Counted from the stretch's first letter, positions 40,291 through 50,037 are shown. The stretch is DNA of 64,000 nucleotides from Mycobacterium basiliense (GCF_900292015.1 NZ_LR130759.1:1922001-1986000), one strand, 5' to 3'. Numbers and translations are program-made. Notes: a model not told the origin generated them from the sequence alone.

Positions 40291-40560
40291 TGCCGGAACA
40301 TCACCGAACTGCGCGGGTTAGAGCCCCCGGCCACCGCCCAGGAAATCGCCGCCGCGGCCCGTCAGTATGTGCGCAAGGTCAGCGGCATCACCCATCCGTC
40401 GGCGGCCAACGCCGAAGCGTTCGAGGCCGCGGTCGCCGAAGTCACGGCGACCACGACACGGTTGTTGTCCGCCCTGCCGCCCCGGCGTCAGCCACCCAAG
40501 AGCATCCCACCGCTGCGCCGGCCCGAGGTGCTCGCCCGACTGGGCACGCGATCGCAGTGA
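40288..40560 (+). CDS. DUF2277 protein, 90 aa
   Basis: A small conserved protein of family DUF2277, recognised by the start MCRNITELRGLEPPATAQEIAAAARQYVRKVSG-like pattern (MCRNI then a helical RQYVRKVSG block). It is probably helical and cytosolic. Function is unknown. The next gene starts with GTGA overlap, and the pair forms a small operon. Confidence 0.85.
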   Translation: MCRNITELRGLEPPATAQEIAAAARQYVRKVSGITHPSAANAEAFEAAVAEVTATTTRLLSALPPRRQPPKSIPPLRRPEVLARLGTRSQ

Positions 40561-41102
40561 CGCCCGCGCTGAAGGAATGGAGCGCGGCGGTGCATGCCCT
40601 GCTGGACGGTCGGCAGAGCATCCTGTTGCGTAAGGGCGGCATCGGCGAGAAGCGGTTCGAGGTGGCGGCGGACGAATTCCTGTTGTTCCCGACGGTCGCG
40701 CACAGCCATGCGCAGCGGGTCCGGCCCGAACACCGCGACTTGCTCACCCCCGCGGCTGTCGACAGCGCCGAAGGACACGTGCTCGTCCGTGCTGCAGCGA
40801 AAGTTGTTGCTGCACTGTCGGTTAACCGTCCAGCGGGACTGGGAGAAATCGAGGATTTGCACATCTGGACCGCGGAGTCGGTGCGCGCGGACCGGCTCGA
40901 CTTCCGGCCCAAGCACAAGCTGGCCGTGCTGGTGGTGTCGGTGATTCCGCTCGAGCGCCCAGTGCGGTTGGTGCGCCTTCCGGAGTATGCGGGATGCACC
41001 AGCTGGGTACAACTGCCGGTCACGCCCAGCCTGGGCAGGCCGGTGCACGACGCCGCCGAGCTAGGTGAGGTCGCCGCCCGGGTCCGCGACGCTGTCGGCT
41101 GA
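40557..41102 (+). CDS. DUF1802 protein, 181 aa
   Basis: A DUF1802 family protein: ALKEWSAAVHALLDGRQSILLRKGGI, FEVAADEFLLFPT and a C-terminal half with LHIWTAESVRADRLDFRPKHKLAVL. The GTG at 40557 overlaps the DUF2277 stop by 4 bases. Its last 42 bases overlap the 3' end of the convergent hydrolase gene. Biochemical function is unknown. Confidence 0.85.
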   Translation: MTPALKEWSAAVHALLDGRQSILLRKGGIGEKRFEVAADEFLLFPTVAHSHAQRVRPEHRDLLTPAAVDSAEGHVLVRAAAKVVAALSVNRPAGLGEIEDLHIWTAESVRADRLDFRPKHKLAVLVVSVIPLERPVRLVRLPEYAGCTSWVQLPVTPSLGRPVHDAAELGEVAARVRDAVG

Positions 41103-42794
41103 GGGATCGACCGGTAGCACCAGCCGGGATGGCCCGAAGTGCACGGAGTGCGTGGCCGGCTTCATTGTCTGGCTGGTCAGTGCGGGCTCCGGGGTGCCGA
41201 GGTTGCGGGCATAGCGTGGGAACCAGCTTCCGGCAATCAGGACCCGGATGCGCGAGCCGGCGGTGAATCGGTGAGCGATCGGGTCCAGCTCGATGCGGAC
41301 GGTTTCGGGCGTGTCGCCGAATCGTTGATAGCCGTCGCTGACATTGCGCGAGTGGCCCTTGGCGTCGACCTCGCTGACCCGGACGAAAACGTCGACGTTG
41401 GGATTGTCTGAGGTGTGCGCCAACTCGATCACCGGATTGCCGTGCACATACAGATCGCGGGGGAGCGCGGCACCGGTGAACGAAAGTACGTCCTCGCGCG
41501 CGGCCAGCCGACCGTCGTCGCGGTAGCCGCCGTTCGGGGATAGCAACGGGCCGCCGGTGGTCGGTGTCGGATTCTCCGGGTGGTAGCGAAACGTCGTAGG
41601 GGACGCTCCAGGCTCGGGTGGGGTCTCGCCCAATCCGCCGCCAGGCTGCAGGTAGATCGAGTGTTCGGTGGTCGGCGGCGGCCAGTGGGGCCGGTAGTGC
41701 CAGCCGTGGCCGGTGACGAAGATGCGCACCGGGCTGGGCCGGCGTGGCTGTGGCGCCTCGCCCAGATGTGTGTCCAGCCACTCCAAGGTTTCCCGTGCGC
41801 TGATGGCCAGTCCCTTGGTGAGCAGCTGCACGTGCGTCCAGGGGCCGACCGTGAGTGCTACGTCGACGCCTCGTTGGCGCAAACGTTGATACTGCTGCAG
41901 GGTTTGGCGCAGGAAGATGTCTTGCCAACCGCCCACCAGCAGTACCGGCACCTGCACTCGATCCAGCGCCGCCGGAAACCGCATGCGATCCCAGAACGGG
42001 TCGGCGTGGTCGGCGTGTTCCACCCACGATTCGAACCATGGTGCGCCGGTGCCCAGCATCGTCCTTGCTGACTCACCCATGGGCAATTCGGCCGCCGCTC
42101 GAGCCAACCGCCGCGCAGCGGTCAGCTGGCGGATGCCGGTCCGGATGCGGATCGGATCCTCTTGGTGGGCAACCACGTCGCTCCAGCCCAAAAAGTCGTT
42201 GATCGCAAACGATCCCGTGCCCCACACCGAGGCCCGCAAGTCGTGCGGGCCCGCGGTAATCACCGCCGCTGCCAGCTCGGGAGGCGGATCCTGCAGCAAC
42301 GCCCACTGGGTGAAGCCCAAATAGGAAACGCCGATGGTCGCGAAGTGACCGGTGAACCATGATTGCCTTCGCAGCCACTCGACGGTGTCCGCGCCGTCGG
42401 CCGCCTCGTTGACCATGGGCTCGAACTCTCCGGCCGACCCGAAGGTTCCCCGGACGCTCTGTAGTACCACGTGGTAGCCGCGGGCGGCGTAAAGCCTGGC
42501 AAAGACCAACGACATTGGAAGCCCGCGTCCATACGGTCCCCGGACCAGCAGCGTGCCGGCGGGGGCAGAGGTGGCGGGCCAGTAGTGGTCGGCCACCAGA
42601 TGGATGCCGTCGCGCATCGGGACTTTGACGCGATGCACGCTGTAACGCGTGCTCGCGCGGCGCAATCCCAACGCGGCGCCCACGGCGTTAGCGCCGACTC
42701 GGCCGGTCAACGTGCGTAGCCTGGGTGGCTCGGACCGAGTGCGGGTTGAGGTCCCCAAATGCGAGTCAGAATACGTAGTACGGGGCGAGGTCAT
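41061..42794 (-). CDS. X-Pro dipeptidyl-peptidase (S15)/CocE-like hydrolase (Rv2800 homologue), about 577 aa
   Basis: An alpha/beta hydrolase of the CocE/NonD (S15) family. The nucleophile elbow is IGVSYLGFTQWA and the C-terminal X-Pro-peptidase jelly-roll domain is visible around ELDPIAHRFTAGSRIRVLIAGSWFPRYARN. Known members hydrolyse X-Pro peptides, acyl esters or beta-lactam side chains; the substrate here is unknown. The start is uncertain: ATG 42794 overlaps the upstream gene by 29 bases, ATG 42830 by 65, and a TTG further in would avoid overlap. Confidence 0.86.
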   Translation of the reverse strand: MTSPRTTYSDSHLGTSTRTRSEPPRLRTLTGRVGANAVGAALGLRRASTRYSVHRVKVPMRDGIHLVADHYWPATSAPAGTLLVRGPYGRGLPMSLVFARLYAARGYHVVLQSVRGTFGSAGEFEPMVNEAADGADTVEWLRRQSWFTGHFATIGVSYLGFTQWALLQDPPPELAAAVITAGPHDLRASVWGTGSFAINDFLGWSDVVAHQEDPIRIRTGIRQLTAARRLARAAAELPMGESARTMLGTGAPWFESWVEHADHADPFWDRMRFPAALDRVQVPVLLVGGWQDIFLRQTLQQYQRLRQRGVDVALTVGPWTHVQLLTKGLAISARETLEWLDTHLGEAPQPRRPSPVRIFVTGHGWHYRPHWPPPTTEHSIYLQPGGGLGETPPEPGASPTTFRYHPENPTPTTGGPLLSPNGGYRDDGRLAAREDVLSFTGAALPRDLYVHGNPVIELAHTSDNPNVDVFVRVSEVDAKGHSRNVSDGYQRFGDTPETVRIELDPIAHRFTAGSRIRVLIAGSWFPRYARNLGTPEPALTSQTMKPATHSVHFGPSRLVLPVDPSADSVADPGGDLT

Positions 42795-43350
42795 TGGCCC
42801 GCTGCAGGTTGGTGGGTTGGCAGTCGACATCGGGTTCGGAGTAGACCGTCGAGTAGAACAGCGACTGCTGGATTACCCCGTAGCTGGTCTTGAAGGTGAC
42901 CATGCAGGAGGAGAACCAGAAACTGTTGTGATAGGTCGGCTTCAAGACCCAGTACTGCGCGGCGCGGTGGCCTGCGATGGTGGTCTCGATGGCGTCGGGT
43001 GGCAGCGTCTGAGCGTAGTTGCGCCAGATGATGGCCTCGACCGCCATCTGATAGTTGCCCGCGTCAAAGTGACACCGCAGCCCGTCCTCATGTTCGGGAG
43101 GCGTGTAGGCCAGGCCCAGGCGCTGTACGGCGTCGAACGGGATGTCTTCGCACGGGTCGAACGGACGCGGATTGGTGGTCTCCACGATCGGGCTCTTCAT
43201 GGTGGTCGACATGGGTGCCGCGGTCGAGCGCAGCTCCACGTTTCCCGCGCCGCGTGGCGCCGGCGAAGGTTGCTGCCAGCCCAATGTGCCGCCGATTGTC
43301 GCGATGACCAGCGCGCCAAGCGCTCCGATCAGACGCACCTTGCTAAGCAC
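42766..43350 (-). CDS. DUF3558-like membrane-anchored protein (Rv2799 homologue), 194 aa
   Basis: One N-terminal hydrophobic segment (LIGALGALVIATIGGTLG) is followed by a secreted domain with the DUF3558 hallmark DPCEDIPFDAV and four further cysteines. No lipobox cysteine is seen, so it is probably an anchored or cleaved exported protein. GTG 43350 follows AGGGGGTGTC. It precedes the S15-like gene on the same strand with a small overlap and is divergent from the WXG100-like gene. Confidence 0.82.
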   Translation of the reverse strand: MLSKVRLIGALGALVIATIGGTLGWQQPSPAPRGAGNVELRSTAAPMSTTMKSPIVETTNPRPFDPCEDIPFDAVQRLGLAYTPPEHEDGLRCHFDAGNYQMAVEAIIWRNYAQTLPPDAIETTIAGHRAAQYWVLKPTYHNSFWFSSCMVTFKTSYGVIQQSLFYSTVYSEPDVDCQPTNLQRANDLAPYYVF

Positions 43351-43510
43351 GACACCCCCTGACGTTGGGCGGTCCCAATGCCCGGAGTGTACAAGTCGCT
43401 TCCGCGCTGCCACAGTCAAACGAGAACTTGTTCTAGATCGCGGCGTAGCTTGGATTTGCCCCGACCCGCAATGAAGTGCGCTTGGTGGCGCCCAGCGCAA
43501 GAATGTCTGG

Positions 43511-43837
43511 GTGTTTGAGATCAACGCGGAGCAATGGGTGCGCTCAGCGGCGCATGTCGCTGGGCGGGGGGAGGACTTGGCGGTTGGACATATGTCGTCC
43601 GACCATCGAATCCAGGCCGCTCAGTCCGGCTGGCAAGGCGAGTCGGCGCTGGCGCTCGGCGCCACCATGGACGGCTGGCTGGAAACGTCGAGGGCGCTGT
43701 TGAGCAGAATTGGCGATCATGCACGCGGCCTGCATCAAGCCGCCGCCGCGCATGCGGCGGCGGAGGAGGAGCGAGCCCGCGCGCTCGCGCACGTCGGCGC
43801 TTGCGGCGACGGTATGGCCAGTGAGCGTCAGGTCTGA
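43511..43837 (+). CDS. WXG100-like ESX-associated protein (Rv2798c homologue), 108 aa
   Basis: A small helical protein with the WxG turn in SGWQGESALALG near residue 42 between two predicted helices, typical of WXG100/DUF2580-type type VII partners. No C-terminal YxxxD/E signal is obvious, which suggests it relies on a partner. GTG 43511 begins MFEINAEQW. The DUF1023 hydrolase gene follows after 3 bases, and the two probably form a secreted or surface pair. Function is unknown. Confidence 0.8.
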   Translation: MFEINAEQWVRSAAHVAGRGEDLAVGHMSSDHRIQAAQSGWQGESALALGATMDGWLETSRALLSRIGDHARGLHQAAAAHAAAEEERARALAHVGACGDGMASERQV

Positions 43838-43840
43838 TCG

Positions 43841-45529
43841 GTGTCGCTGACGGTGGCCGATATCGATCGGTGGAACGCGCAAGCGGTTCGTGAGGTGTTC
43901 CACGCGGCCACCGCCCGAGCCCAGGTGAGCTTGGAGGTGTCGCGTCAGCTGGCCACGCTGTCGATTTTTGCCAACTCCGGTGGCAAGACCGCCGAGGCTG
44001 CCGCGCATCAGAACGCGGGACTTCGCCGCGACCTTGACGCCCACGGCAACGAAGCGTTGGCCGTTGCCCGGGCGGCCGATCGGGCCGCTGGCGGGATTGT
44101 GAAGGTCCAATCGGAGTTGGCCGCGTTGCGCAAAGCCGCCGCGGCCGCCGAGCTGCAGATCGATGCGCTGAGCAACCGGGTGGTGCCGATTCCGGGCCTG
44201 CGCCACACCGAGTCCGAATGGGCGCGGATGCTTGCCAAGCAGGCCGAGCTGCAGGCTGACCTGGATGCGATTGTGGTTGAGGCGAACACCATCGACGAGG
44301 AATTGGCGTCAGCGGTCAACATGGCCGACGGTGATTTCCCGATCCCGGCCGAGGCCGGTCCGCCGGTGGGCCCCGAGGGGCTGACACCGACCCAGCGGGC
44401 CAGCGATGCCAACGAGGAGCTGTTGCGTGCGGAACGCGCCAAGCTGCGAGCCCGGATTGGGCAGTTGCAGGGGCGTTATGACCAGCTGGCGGCGCGGGCC
44501 GTCCGCGACTACAACAACGGCATCCTCGACAGCGATGCTATGGGCCAGCTCGCCGCCCTTGACGATCAGCTGGCCGTCGCCAAGGACCGGCTGGGCGATC
44601 TCGATGCTGTCGATGAGGCGCTGAGCCGTGCCCCGGAAACCTACCTGGCCCAGTTGCGGCTTCCGGACGACCCGCACCAGCAGGTGCTGGCGGCGGTGGC
44701 CGTGGGTAATCCGGACACCGCCGCCAATGTTTCGGTGACCGTGCCCGGGGTCGGTTCCACCACCCGGGGCACCCTGCCAGGCATGGTTGCTGAGGCACGC
44801 AACCTTCGGCTTGAGGAAATGCGGCAGCTGAAGAATGCCGGCCAACCGACGTCGGTCGCCGCGATCGCCTGGATGGGCTATGAGCCGCCCCCCAACCCGC
44901 TTGACACCGCAAGTGCGGGTGACCTGTGGCAGACCATAACCGATGGGCAGGCACGTGCGGGCGCCGGCGATTTGTCCAGCTATTTGCAACAGGTGCGCGC
45001 CAACAACCCCTCCGGCCACCTCACCGTGTTGGGGCACTCCTATGGCTCGTTGACGGCGTCGCTGGCCCTGCAGGACCTCAACGCCCACGGTGCGCATCCC
45101 GTCAACGATGTCGTGTTCTACGGTTCACCCGGCCTGGAGCTCTACACCCCGGCGCAGCTGGGACTCGAGCACGGGCATGCTTATGTCATGCAGGCGCCGC
45201 ACGACTTGATCACCAGCGTGGTCGCCCCGCTGGCCCCGCTGCACGGTTGGGGGCCGGACCCGTATCTGACTCCCGGGTTGACGGAATTGTCGTCACAGGC
45301 CGGTTTCGATCCCGGCCGGATCTGGCGGGACGGGGTGTATGCCCATGGCGATTATCCGCGAGTCTTCCAAGATGCCGCCGGGCAGCCACAGCTGCGGATG
45401 TCGGGCTATAACCTGGCGGCGATCGCCGCCGGGCTGCCGGACAATAAGGTCGGCGCGCCGCTGCTCCCGCCGGTTCTGCGCGGCGGGATGCCGGCAGCGC
45501 CCGGCCACGAACTGGCGGGAGGGCATTGA
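43841..45529 (+). CDS. DUF1023 alpha/beta hydrolase with helical N-terminus (Rv2797c homologue), 562 aa
   Basis: The first 290 residues are strongly helical with coiled-coil character (VKVQSELAALRKAAAAAELQIDAL and RAKLRARIGQLQGRYDQL), reminiscent of type VII substrate N-domains. The C-terminal part is an Abhydrolase_8 (DUF1023) domain with WMGYEPP and nucleophile motif VLGHSYGS. Members are putative esterases or lipases. It is translated with the WXG100-like gene before it, and lppV starts at its stop. The substrate is unknown. Confidence 0.86.
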   Translation: MSLTVADIDRWNAQAVREVFHAATARAQVSLEVSRQLATLSIFANSGGKTAEAAAHQNAGLRRDLDAHGNEALAVARAADRAAGGIVKVQSELAALRKAAAAAELQIDALSNRVVPIPGLRHTESEWARMLAKQAELQADLDAIVVEANTIDEELASAVNMADGDFPIPAEAGPPVGPEGLTPTQRASDANEELLRAERAKLRARIGQLQGRYDQLAARAVRDYNNGILDSDAMGQLAALDDQLAVAKDRLGDLDAVDEALSRAPETYLAQLRLPDDPHQQVLAAVAVGNPDTAANVSVTVPGVGSTTRGTLPGMVAEARNLRLEEMRQLKNAGQPTSVAAIAWMGYEPPPNPLDTASAGDLWQTITDGQARAGAGDLSSYLQQVRANNPSGHLTVLGHSYGSLTASLALQDLNAHGAHPVNDVVFYGSPGLELYTPAQLGLEHGHAYVMQAPHDLITSVVAPLAPLHGWGPDPYLTPGLTELSSQAGFDPGRIWRDGVYAHGDYPRVFQDAAGQPQLRMSGYNLAAIAAGLPDNKVGAPLLPPVLRGGMPAAPGHELAGGH

Positions 45530-46092
45530 TGCGGTGGCGGCTGGTGGGGTTGCTGGCGCTGGTTTGTGTGCTGGTGCTGGGATGTGGTTCTGGTGGTCTT
45601 GGGCGTGGTGGTGAGCAGGAGGGTCCGTTGAGTCCGGAGAAGGTTGCTGAACTGGAGAACCCGTTGCGGGCCAAGCCTTCGCTGGAGGCGGCCAAGGACC
45701 AGTACCGCGCCGCGGTGACCCAGATGGCCGAGGCGATCGCGGCTCTGGTGCCGGGGTTGACCTGGTCGATGGATGTGGACAGCTGGAATGGGTGTGGAGG
45801 CGATTACGAGTGGACCAGGGCCAAAGCGGCGTACTTCATGGTCGGATTCAGCGGGCCGATTCCCGACGACAAGTGGCCGCAGGCTGTTCAGATTGTGAGA
45901 GAGGGTGGGCAGCAATTCGGCGCCACCACCTTTGGGGTGATGAAAGACAAGCCGGGCGACCATGACGTCTACCTCGCCGGGCACGGGGGCGTCGAGTTCA
46001 AACTGGGCACCCAGGTGGCCTCATCGCTCACGGCGCAGTCGGACTGCCGGATCAGTGAAACCGATACCCCCAGCCCACCACCGAGCCCGTAG
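45529..46092 (+). CDS. lppV: LppV, lipoprotein of the LppA type, 187 aa
   Basis: The signal peptide MRWRLVGLLALVCVLVLGC ends in a lipobox with the lipidated cysteine at residue 19. The mature part is similar to the LppA-type mycobacterial lipoproteins, with a single CGGDYEWTRAKA-like core (NGCGGDYEWT). The ATG shares one base with the preceding stop (TGATG), so translation is coupled to the DUF1023 hydrolase. Length equals that of H37Rv LppV. Function is unknown. Confidence 0.88.
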   Translation: MRWRLVGLLALVCVLVLGCGSGGLGRGGEQEGPLSPEKVAELENPLRAKPSLEAAKDQYRAAVTQMAEAIAALVPGLTWSMDVDSWNGCGGDYEWTRAKAAYFMVGFSGPIPDDKWPQAVQIVREGGQQFGATTFGVMKDKPGDHDVYLAGHGGVEFKLGTQVASSLTAQSDCRISETDTPSPPPSP

Positions 46093-46182
46093 CCCCGGGT
46101 CCTTGAACCCCGCCGCTGCTCACCGGGGTGTGGAACCCGAGGATTTCGTCTCCACTTCGCCGGATCGTTAGGCTGGTGAGTC

Positions 46183-47148
46183 GTGACAAGGCACGAAATG
46201 ACCGGCGGGGTGCAGCCGACGCTGTGGGCGGTCTCTGACCTGCACACCGGCCACCTCGGTAACAAGCCGGTCGCCGAGTCGCTGTACCCATCATCGCCGG
46301 ACGATTGGCTGATCGTCGCCGGCGACGTCGCCGAGCGCACCGACGAGATTCGTTGGGCGCTGGATTTGCTGCGGAGGCGGTTCGCCAAGGTGATCTGGGT
46401 TCCCGGCAATCACGAGTTGTGGACCACCAACCGCGACCCTATGCAAATCTTCGGCCGAGCGCGTTACGACTACCTGGTCAATATGTGTGACGAAATGGGC
46501 GTCGTCACACCCGAGCACCCGTTCCCGGTGTGGACTGAACGAGGTGGTCCGGCCACCATCGTGCCCATGTTCCTGCTGTACGACTACACGTTTCTGCCGC
46601 AGGGTGCCACCAGCAAAGCCGAGGGCATGGCCATCGCCAAGCAGCGCAATATCGTGGCTACCGACGAATATCTGTTGTCGCCCGAGCCGTACGCGACCCG
46701 CGATGCCTGGTGCCGTGATCGCGTCGCCGCTACCCGCGCACGTCTCGAACAGCTCGACTGGATGCAACCGACGGTGCTGGTAAATCACTTCCCGATGGTG
46801 CGCGAGCCCTGCGACGCGCTGTTCTATCCGGAATTCTCGCTCTGGTGCGGAACCACCAAGACCGCCGACTGGCATACCCGCTACAACGCGGTGTGCTCGG
46901 TGTACGGGCACCTGCACATTCCGCGCACCACATGGCACGACGATGTCCGCTTCGAGGAGGTGTCGGTGGGTTACCCACGCGAGTGGCGACGCCGCAAGCC
47001 CTACAGTTGGCTGCGCCAAGTGCTGCCGGACCCGCAGTACGCGCCGGGCTACCTCAACGACTTCGGCGGCCATTTCGTGATCACTCCGGAGATGAAGTCA
47101 CAGGCTGCCCAGTTCCGGGAAAGATTGCGGCAGCGGCAGTCACGGTGA
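46183..47148 (+). CDS. Calcineurin-like metallophosphoesterase (Rv2795c homologue), 321 aa
   Basis: A metallophosphoesterase with the motifs SDLHTGH, GDVAERTDE, GNHELW, VNHFP and GHLHIPRT in order. It overlaps pptT by 4 bases. The M. tuberculosis homologue (PptH) was reported to remove the phosphopantetheine arm that PptT adds to carrier proteins, so the two adjacent genes encode opposing activities. GTG 46183 lies 8 bases after TAGGCT (46169-46174), a possible leaderless promoter. Confidence 0.92.
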   Translation: MTRHEMTGGVQPTLWAVSDLHTGHLGNKPVAESLYPSSPDDWLIVAGDVAERTDEIRWALDLLRRRFAKVIWVPGNHELWTTNRDPMQIFGRARYDYLVNMCDEMGVVTPEHPFPVWTERGGPATIVPMFLLYDYTFLPQGATSKAEGMAIAKQRNIVATDEYLLSPEPYATRDAWCRDRVAATRARLEQLDWMQPTVLVNHFPMVREPCDALFYPEFSLWCGTTKTADWHTRYNAVCSVYGHLHIPRTTWHDDVRFEEVSVGYPREWRRRKPYSWLRQVLPDPQYAPGYLNDFGGHFVITPEMKSQAAQFRERLRQRQSR

Positions 47149-47825
47149 CCGTCATGCTGGTGTCGTCGGTGTTGCCCGGGACCGTGGTCGATGATCTGGC
47201 GTATGCCGAGCTGTACTCCGACCCGCCCGGTCTGGTGCCGATGCCGGAAGAAGAGCCGCTGATCGCCAAATCGGTGGACAAGAGGCGCAACGAATTCATC
47301 ACCGTGCGCCACTGTGCCCGCACCGCGTTGGACCAGCTCGGCGTGCGGCCGGTGCCGATTCTCAAGGGCGACAAGGGACAACCATGCTGGCCCGACGGCG
47401 TTGTGGGAAGCCTGACGCACTGCACCGGCTACCGCGGTGCGGTGGTGGGGCGTAGTGGCGCGGTGCGGTCGGTGGGCATCGATGCCGAACCGCACGACGT
47501 GCTGCCCAACGGCGTGCTAGATGCGATCAGCCTCCCAGCGGAACGCACTGAGCTGCCCCGGGCTATGCCAGCCGGGTTGCATTGGGACCGAATTTTGTTC
47601 TGCGCCAAGGAAGCGACATACAAGGCGTGGTTTCCGTTGACCAACAGGTGGCTTGGGTTTGAGGACGCGCACATCACGTTCGATGTCGATGCTTCGGGGT
47701 CGACGGGCCGGTTTGTATCACGCATCCTGATTGACGCGACCGCCCGCTGGGGTCCGCCGTTGACCACGTTGCGCGGTCGCTGGTCGGTCGAACGCGGACT
47801 GGTGCTCACCGCCATCGTGCTATGA
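47145..47825 (+). CDS. pptT: PptT, 4'-phosphopantetheinyl transferase, 226 aa
   Basis: PptT activates carrier domains of Pks13, mycobactin synthetases and other type I synthases with the phosphopantetheine arm of CoA. Signature motifs are [15 protein letters not shown] and [13 protein letters not shown] (catalytic Asp/Glu pair and WxxKEA-type helix). The GTG overlaps the phosphoesterase stop and truB overlaps its own stop by 4 bases. Confidence 0.95.
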   Translation: MTVMLVSSVLPGTVVDDLAYAELYSDPPGLVPMPEEEPLIAKSVDKRRNEFITVRHCARTALDQLGVRPVPILKGDKGQPCWPDGVVGSLTHCTGYRGAVVGRSGAVRSVGIDAEPHDVLPNGVLDAISLPAERTELPRAMPAGLHWDRILFCAKEATYKAWFPLTNRWLGFEDAHITFDVDASGSTGRFVSRILIDATARWGPPLTTLRGRWSVERGLVLTAIVL

Positions 47826-48751
47826 CGGCGGAGTCTGCCGGTAGCGGCTTAGGCCCGGGCATCGTCGTCGTCGACAAGCCGGGCGCAATGACCAGCCACG
47901 ACGTGGTCGGGCGGTGCCGGCGGATCTTCGCCACCCGCCGGGTAGGCCACGCCGGAACTCTGGACCCGATGGCCACCGGCGTACTGGTGATCGGGATCGA
48001 GCGCGCCACCAAGATACTTGGCCTGCTGACGGCGACATCGAAGTCCTATGCCGCCACGATTCGCCTGGGCCAGGCAACCTCGACCGAGGACGCCGACGGT
48101 GAACTGCTGCACTCAGCGTCGGTTGCGCACCTGACCGAGCAGGCGATCGCCACCGCGATCACCGGGCTACGTGGTGACATCAGCCAGGTGCCCTCGGCGG
48201 TCAGCGCGATCAAGGTCGGCGGCCGCCGTGCCTATCAGCTGGCCCGGCAGGGCCACGCCGTGGAACTCCAAGCGCGCCCGGTGCGTATCGATCGGTTCGA
48301 GCTGATGGATGTGCGACGCGGCGTTGCCGTCGGTGACGGTGATGTCATCGATGTTGTCGATGTCGATGTTGAAGTCGACTGCTCGTCGGGAACCTACATC
48401 CGCGCGCTGGCCCGCGATCTAGGTGGCGCGCTTGGGGTGGGGGGGCACCTAACGTCATTGCGGCGCACCCGGGTCGGTCGCTTTGACCTGGACCAGGCGG
48501 TGTCGCTCGATGAGCTGGCCGAGCGCCCGCGGCTGAGTCTGAGCCTCGACGAGGCGTGTTTGCTGATGTTTGCCCATCGGGAGCTTACCGCCGGGCAGGC
48601 CGCGGCCACCGCCAACGGCAGATCCCTTGAGCCGGCCGGTATCGACGGCACCTATGCCGCCCACGACGCCGACGGCCGGGTGATCGCGCTATTGCGCGAC
48701 GAGGGTCCGCGCACCAAGTCCGTGGTGGTCATCCGCCCGGCGACCGGGTAG
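47822..48751 (+). CDS. truB: TruB, tRNA pseudouridine-55 synthase, 309 aa
   Basis: TruB isomerises U55 of the tRNA T-loop. Catalytic Asp lies in [14 protein letters not shown] near residue 47; [11 protein letters not shown] and [15 protein letters not shown] are family blocks, and an actinobacterial C-terminal domain follows. The stretch [17 protein letters not shown] near residue 165 is an unusually Asp/Val-rich insertion that makes it somewhat longer than the 298-residue H37Rv protein. In H37Rv an IS1602 element follows this gene; here ltp1 follows directly. Confidence 0.95.
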   Translation: MTAESAGSGLGPGIVVVDKPGAMTSHDVVGRCRRIFATRRVGHAGTLDPMATGVLVIGIERATKILGLLTATSKSYAATIRLGQATSTEDADGELLHSASVAHLTEQAIATAITGLRGDISQVPSAVSAIKVGGRRAYQLARQGHAVELQARPVRIDRFELMDVRRGVAVGDGDVIDVVDVDVEVDCSSGTYIRALARDLGGALGVGGHLTSLRRTRVGRFDLDQAVSLDELAERPRLSLSLDEACLLMFAHRELTAGQAAATANGRSLEPAGIDGTYAAHDADGRVIALLRDEGPRTKSVVVIRPATG

Positions 48752-48834
48752 GGGCACCCGACCTGGATCACGCCGTGGCCGGGTTGCACACTGGAAGCCA
48801 GGGATCGCGTCGCGAGCCGGCGGAAGGGGCGTGT

Positions 48835-50037
48835 ATGCCGGACAACGGATCGAAGAGGGTTTTCGTCATCGGCGTCGGCATGACGAAATTCGAGAAGCCG
48901 GGGCGCCGCCCGGGATGGGACTACCCCGATATGGCGCGGGAGTCGGGGACCAACGCGTTGCGGGATGCCGGCATCGACTACGCAGCAATCGAGCAAGGCT
49001 ATGTTGGCTACGTCTACGGTGAGTCGACGTCGGGTCAGCGGGCGCTCTACGAGCTAGGCCTTTCGGGCATTCCGATCGTCAACGTCAACAACAATTGCGC
49101 GACCGGATCGACCGCGCTATTCCTTGCGGCGCAGGCGATCCGCGGGGGACTGGCCGACTGCACCATCGCGCTTGGTTTCGAGAAGATGAAACCCGGATCC
49201 CTGTCCGCGGCCTATGACGACCGCACGCAGCCGATGGACAAACACGTCAAGGCGATGGTCGAGATCGCCGACTTGGCATTTCCGGTGGCGCCCTGGATGT
49301 TCGGTGCTGCCGGGCGCGAACACATGCAGTTGTACGGCACCACCGCCGAGCACTTTGCCAAGATCGGCTACAAGAACCACCAGCACTCGGTGCACAACCC
49401 CTACGCGCAATTCCAGGACGCCTACACCCTCGACGACATCTTGGCGTCGCGGATGATCTACGACCCGCTCACCAAGCTGCAGTGCTCGCCGACCTCCGAC
49501 GGGTCCGGTGCGGCGATCCTGGCCTCGGAGTCGTTTGTGGACAGCCACGGCCTTGCCGGTCAAGCGGTCGAGATCGTCGGCCAGGCGATGACCACCGACT
49601 TCGCGTCGACCTTCGGGGGCAGTGCAAAGAATCTCATCGGCTACGACATGAATGTCCAGGCGGCGCGTCGGGTCTACGACCAGTGCGGACTCGGGCCGGA
49701 GGACTTTCAGGTGATTGAGCTGCATGACTGCTTCTCGGCCAACGAGTTGCTGCTCTACGAGGCTCTCGGTCTGTGTGGCCAAGGTGAGGCGGCCAAATTG
49801 ATCGACAACTGCGACACCACCTACGGCGGGCGTTGGGTGATCAACCCTTCCGGCGGCCTGATCTCCAAGGGACATCCCCTGGGAGCCACCGGTTTGGCCC
49901 AATGCGCAGAACTGACCTGGCAGCTGCGTGGTGCGGCAGACAAACGCCAGGTCGACAACGTGACAGCGGCACTGCAACACAACATAGGACTGGGTGGCGC
50001 CGCCGTGGTCACCGCCTATCAGCGCGCCGAACACTAA
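48835..50037 (+). CDS. ltp1: Ltp1, lipid-transfer/SCP-x type thiolase, 400 aa
   Basis: A thiolase-fold enzyme of the SCP-x (lipid carrier) type, likely acting on acyl-CoA from sterols or branched lipids. The nucleophile cysteine is in [14 protein letters not shown], and HDCFSANE and [10 protein letters not shown] hold the other active-site His/Cys region. ATG 48835 follows CGGAAGGGG. fadE21 starts 28 bases after its stop, so the pair probably acts in one beta-oxidation-like pathway. Confidence 0.94.
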   Translation: MPDNGSKRVFVIGVGMTKFEKPGRRPGWDYPDMARESGTNALRDAGIDYAAIEQGYVGYVYGESTSGQRALYELGLSGIPIVNVNNNCATGSTALFLAAQAIRGGLADCTIALGFEKMKPGSLSAAYDDRTQPMDKHVKAMVEIADLAFPVAPWMFGAAGREHMQLYGTTAEHFAKIGYKNHQHSVHNPYAQFQDAYTLDDILASRMIYDPLTKLQCSPTSDGSGAAILASESFVDSHGLAGQAVEIVGQAMTTDFASTFGGSAKNLIGYDMNVQAARRVYDQCGLGPEDFQVIELHDCFSANELLLYEALGLCGQGEAAKLIDNCDTTYGGRWVINPSGGLISKGHPLGATGLAQCAELTWQLRGAADKRQVDNVTAALQHNIGLGGAAVVTAYQRAEH

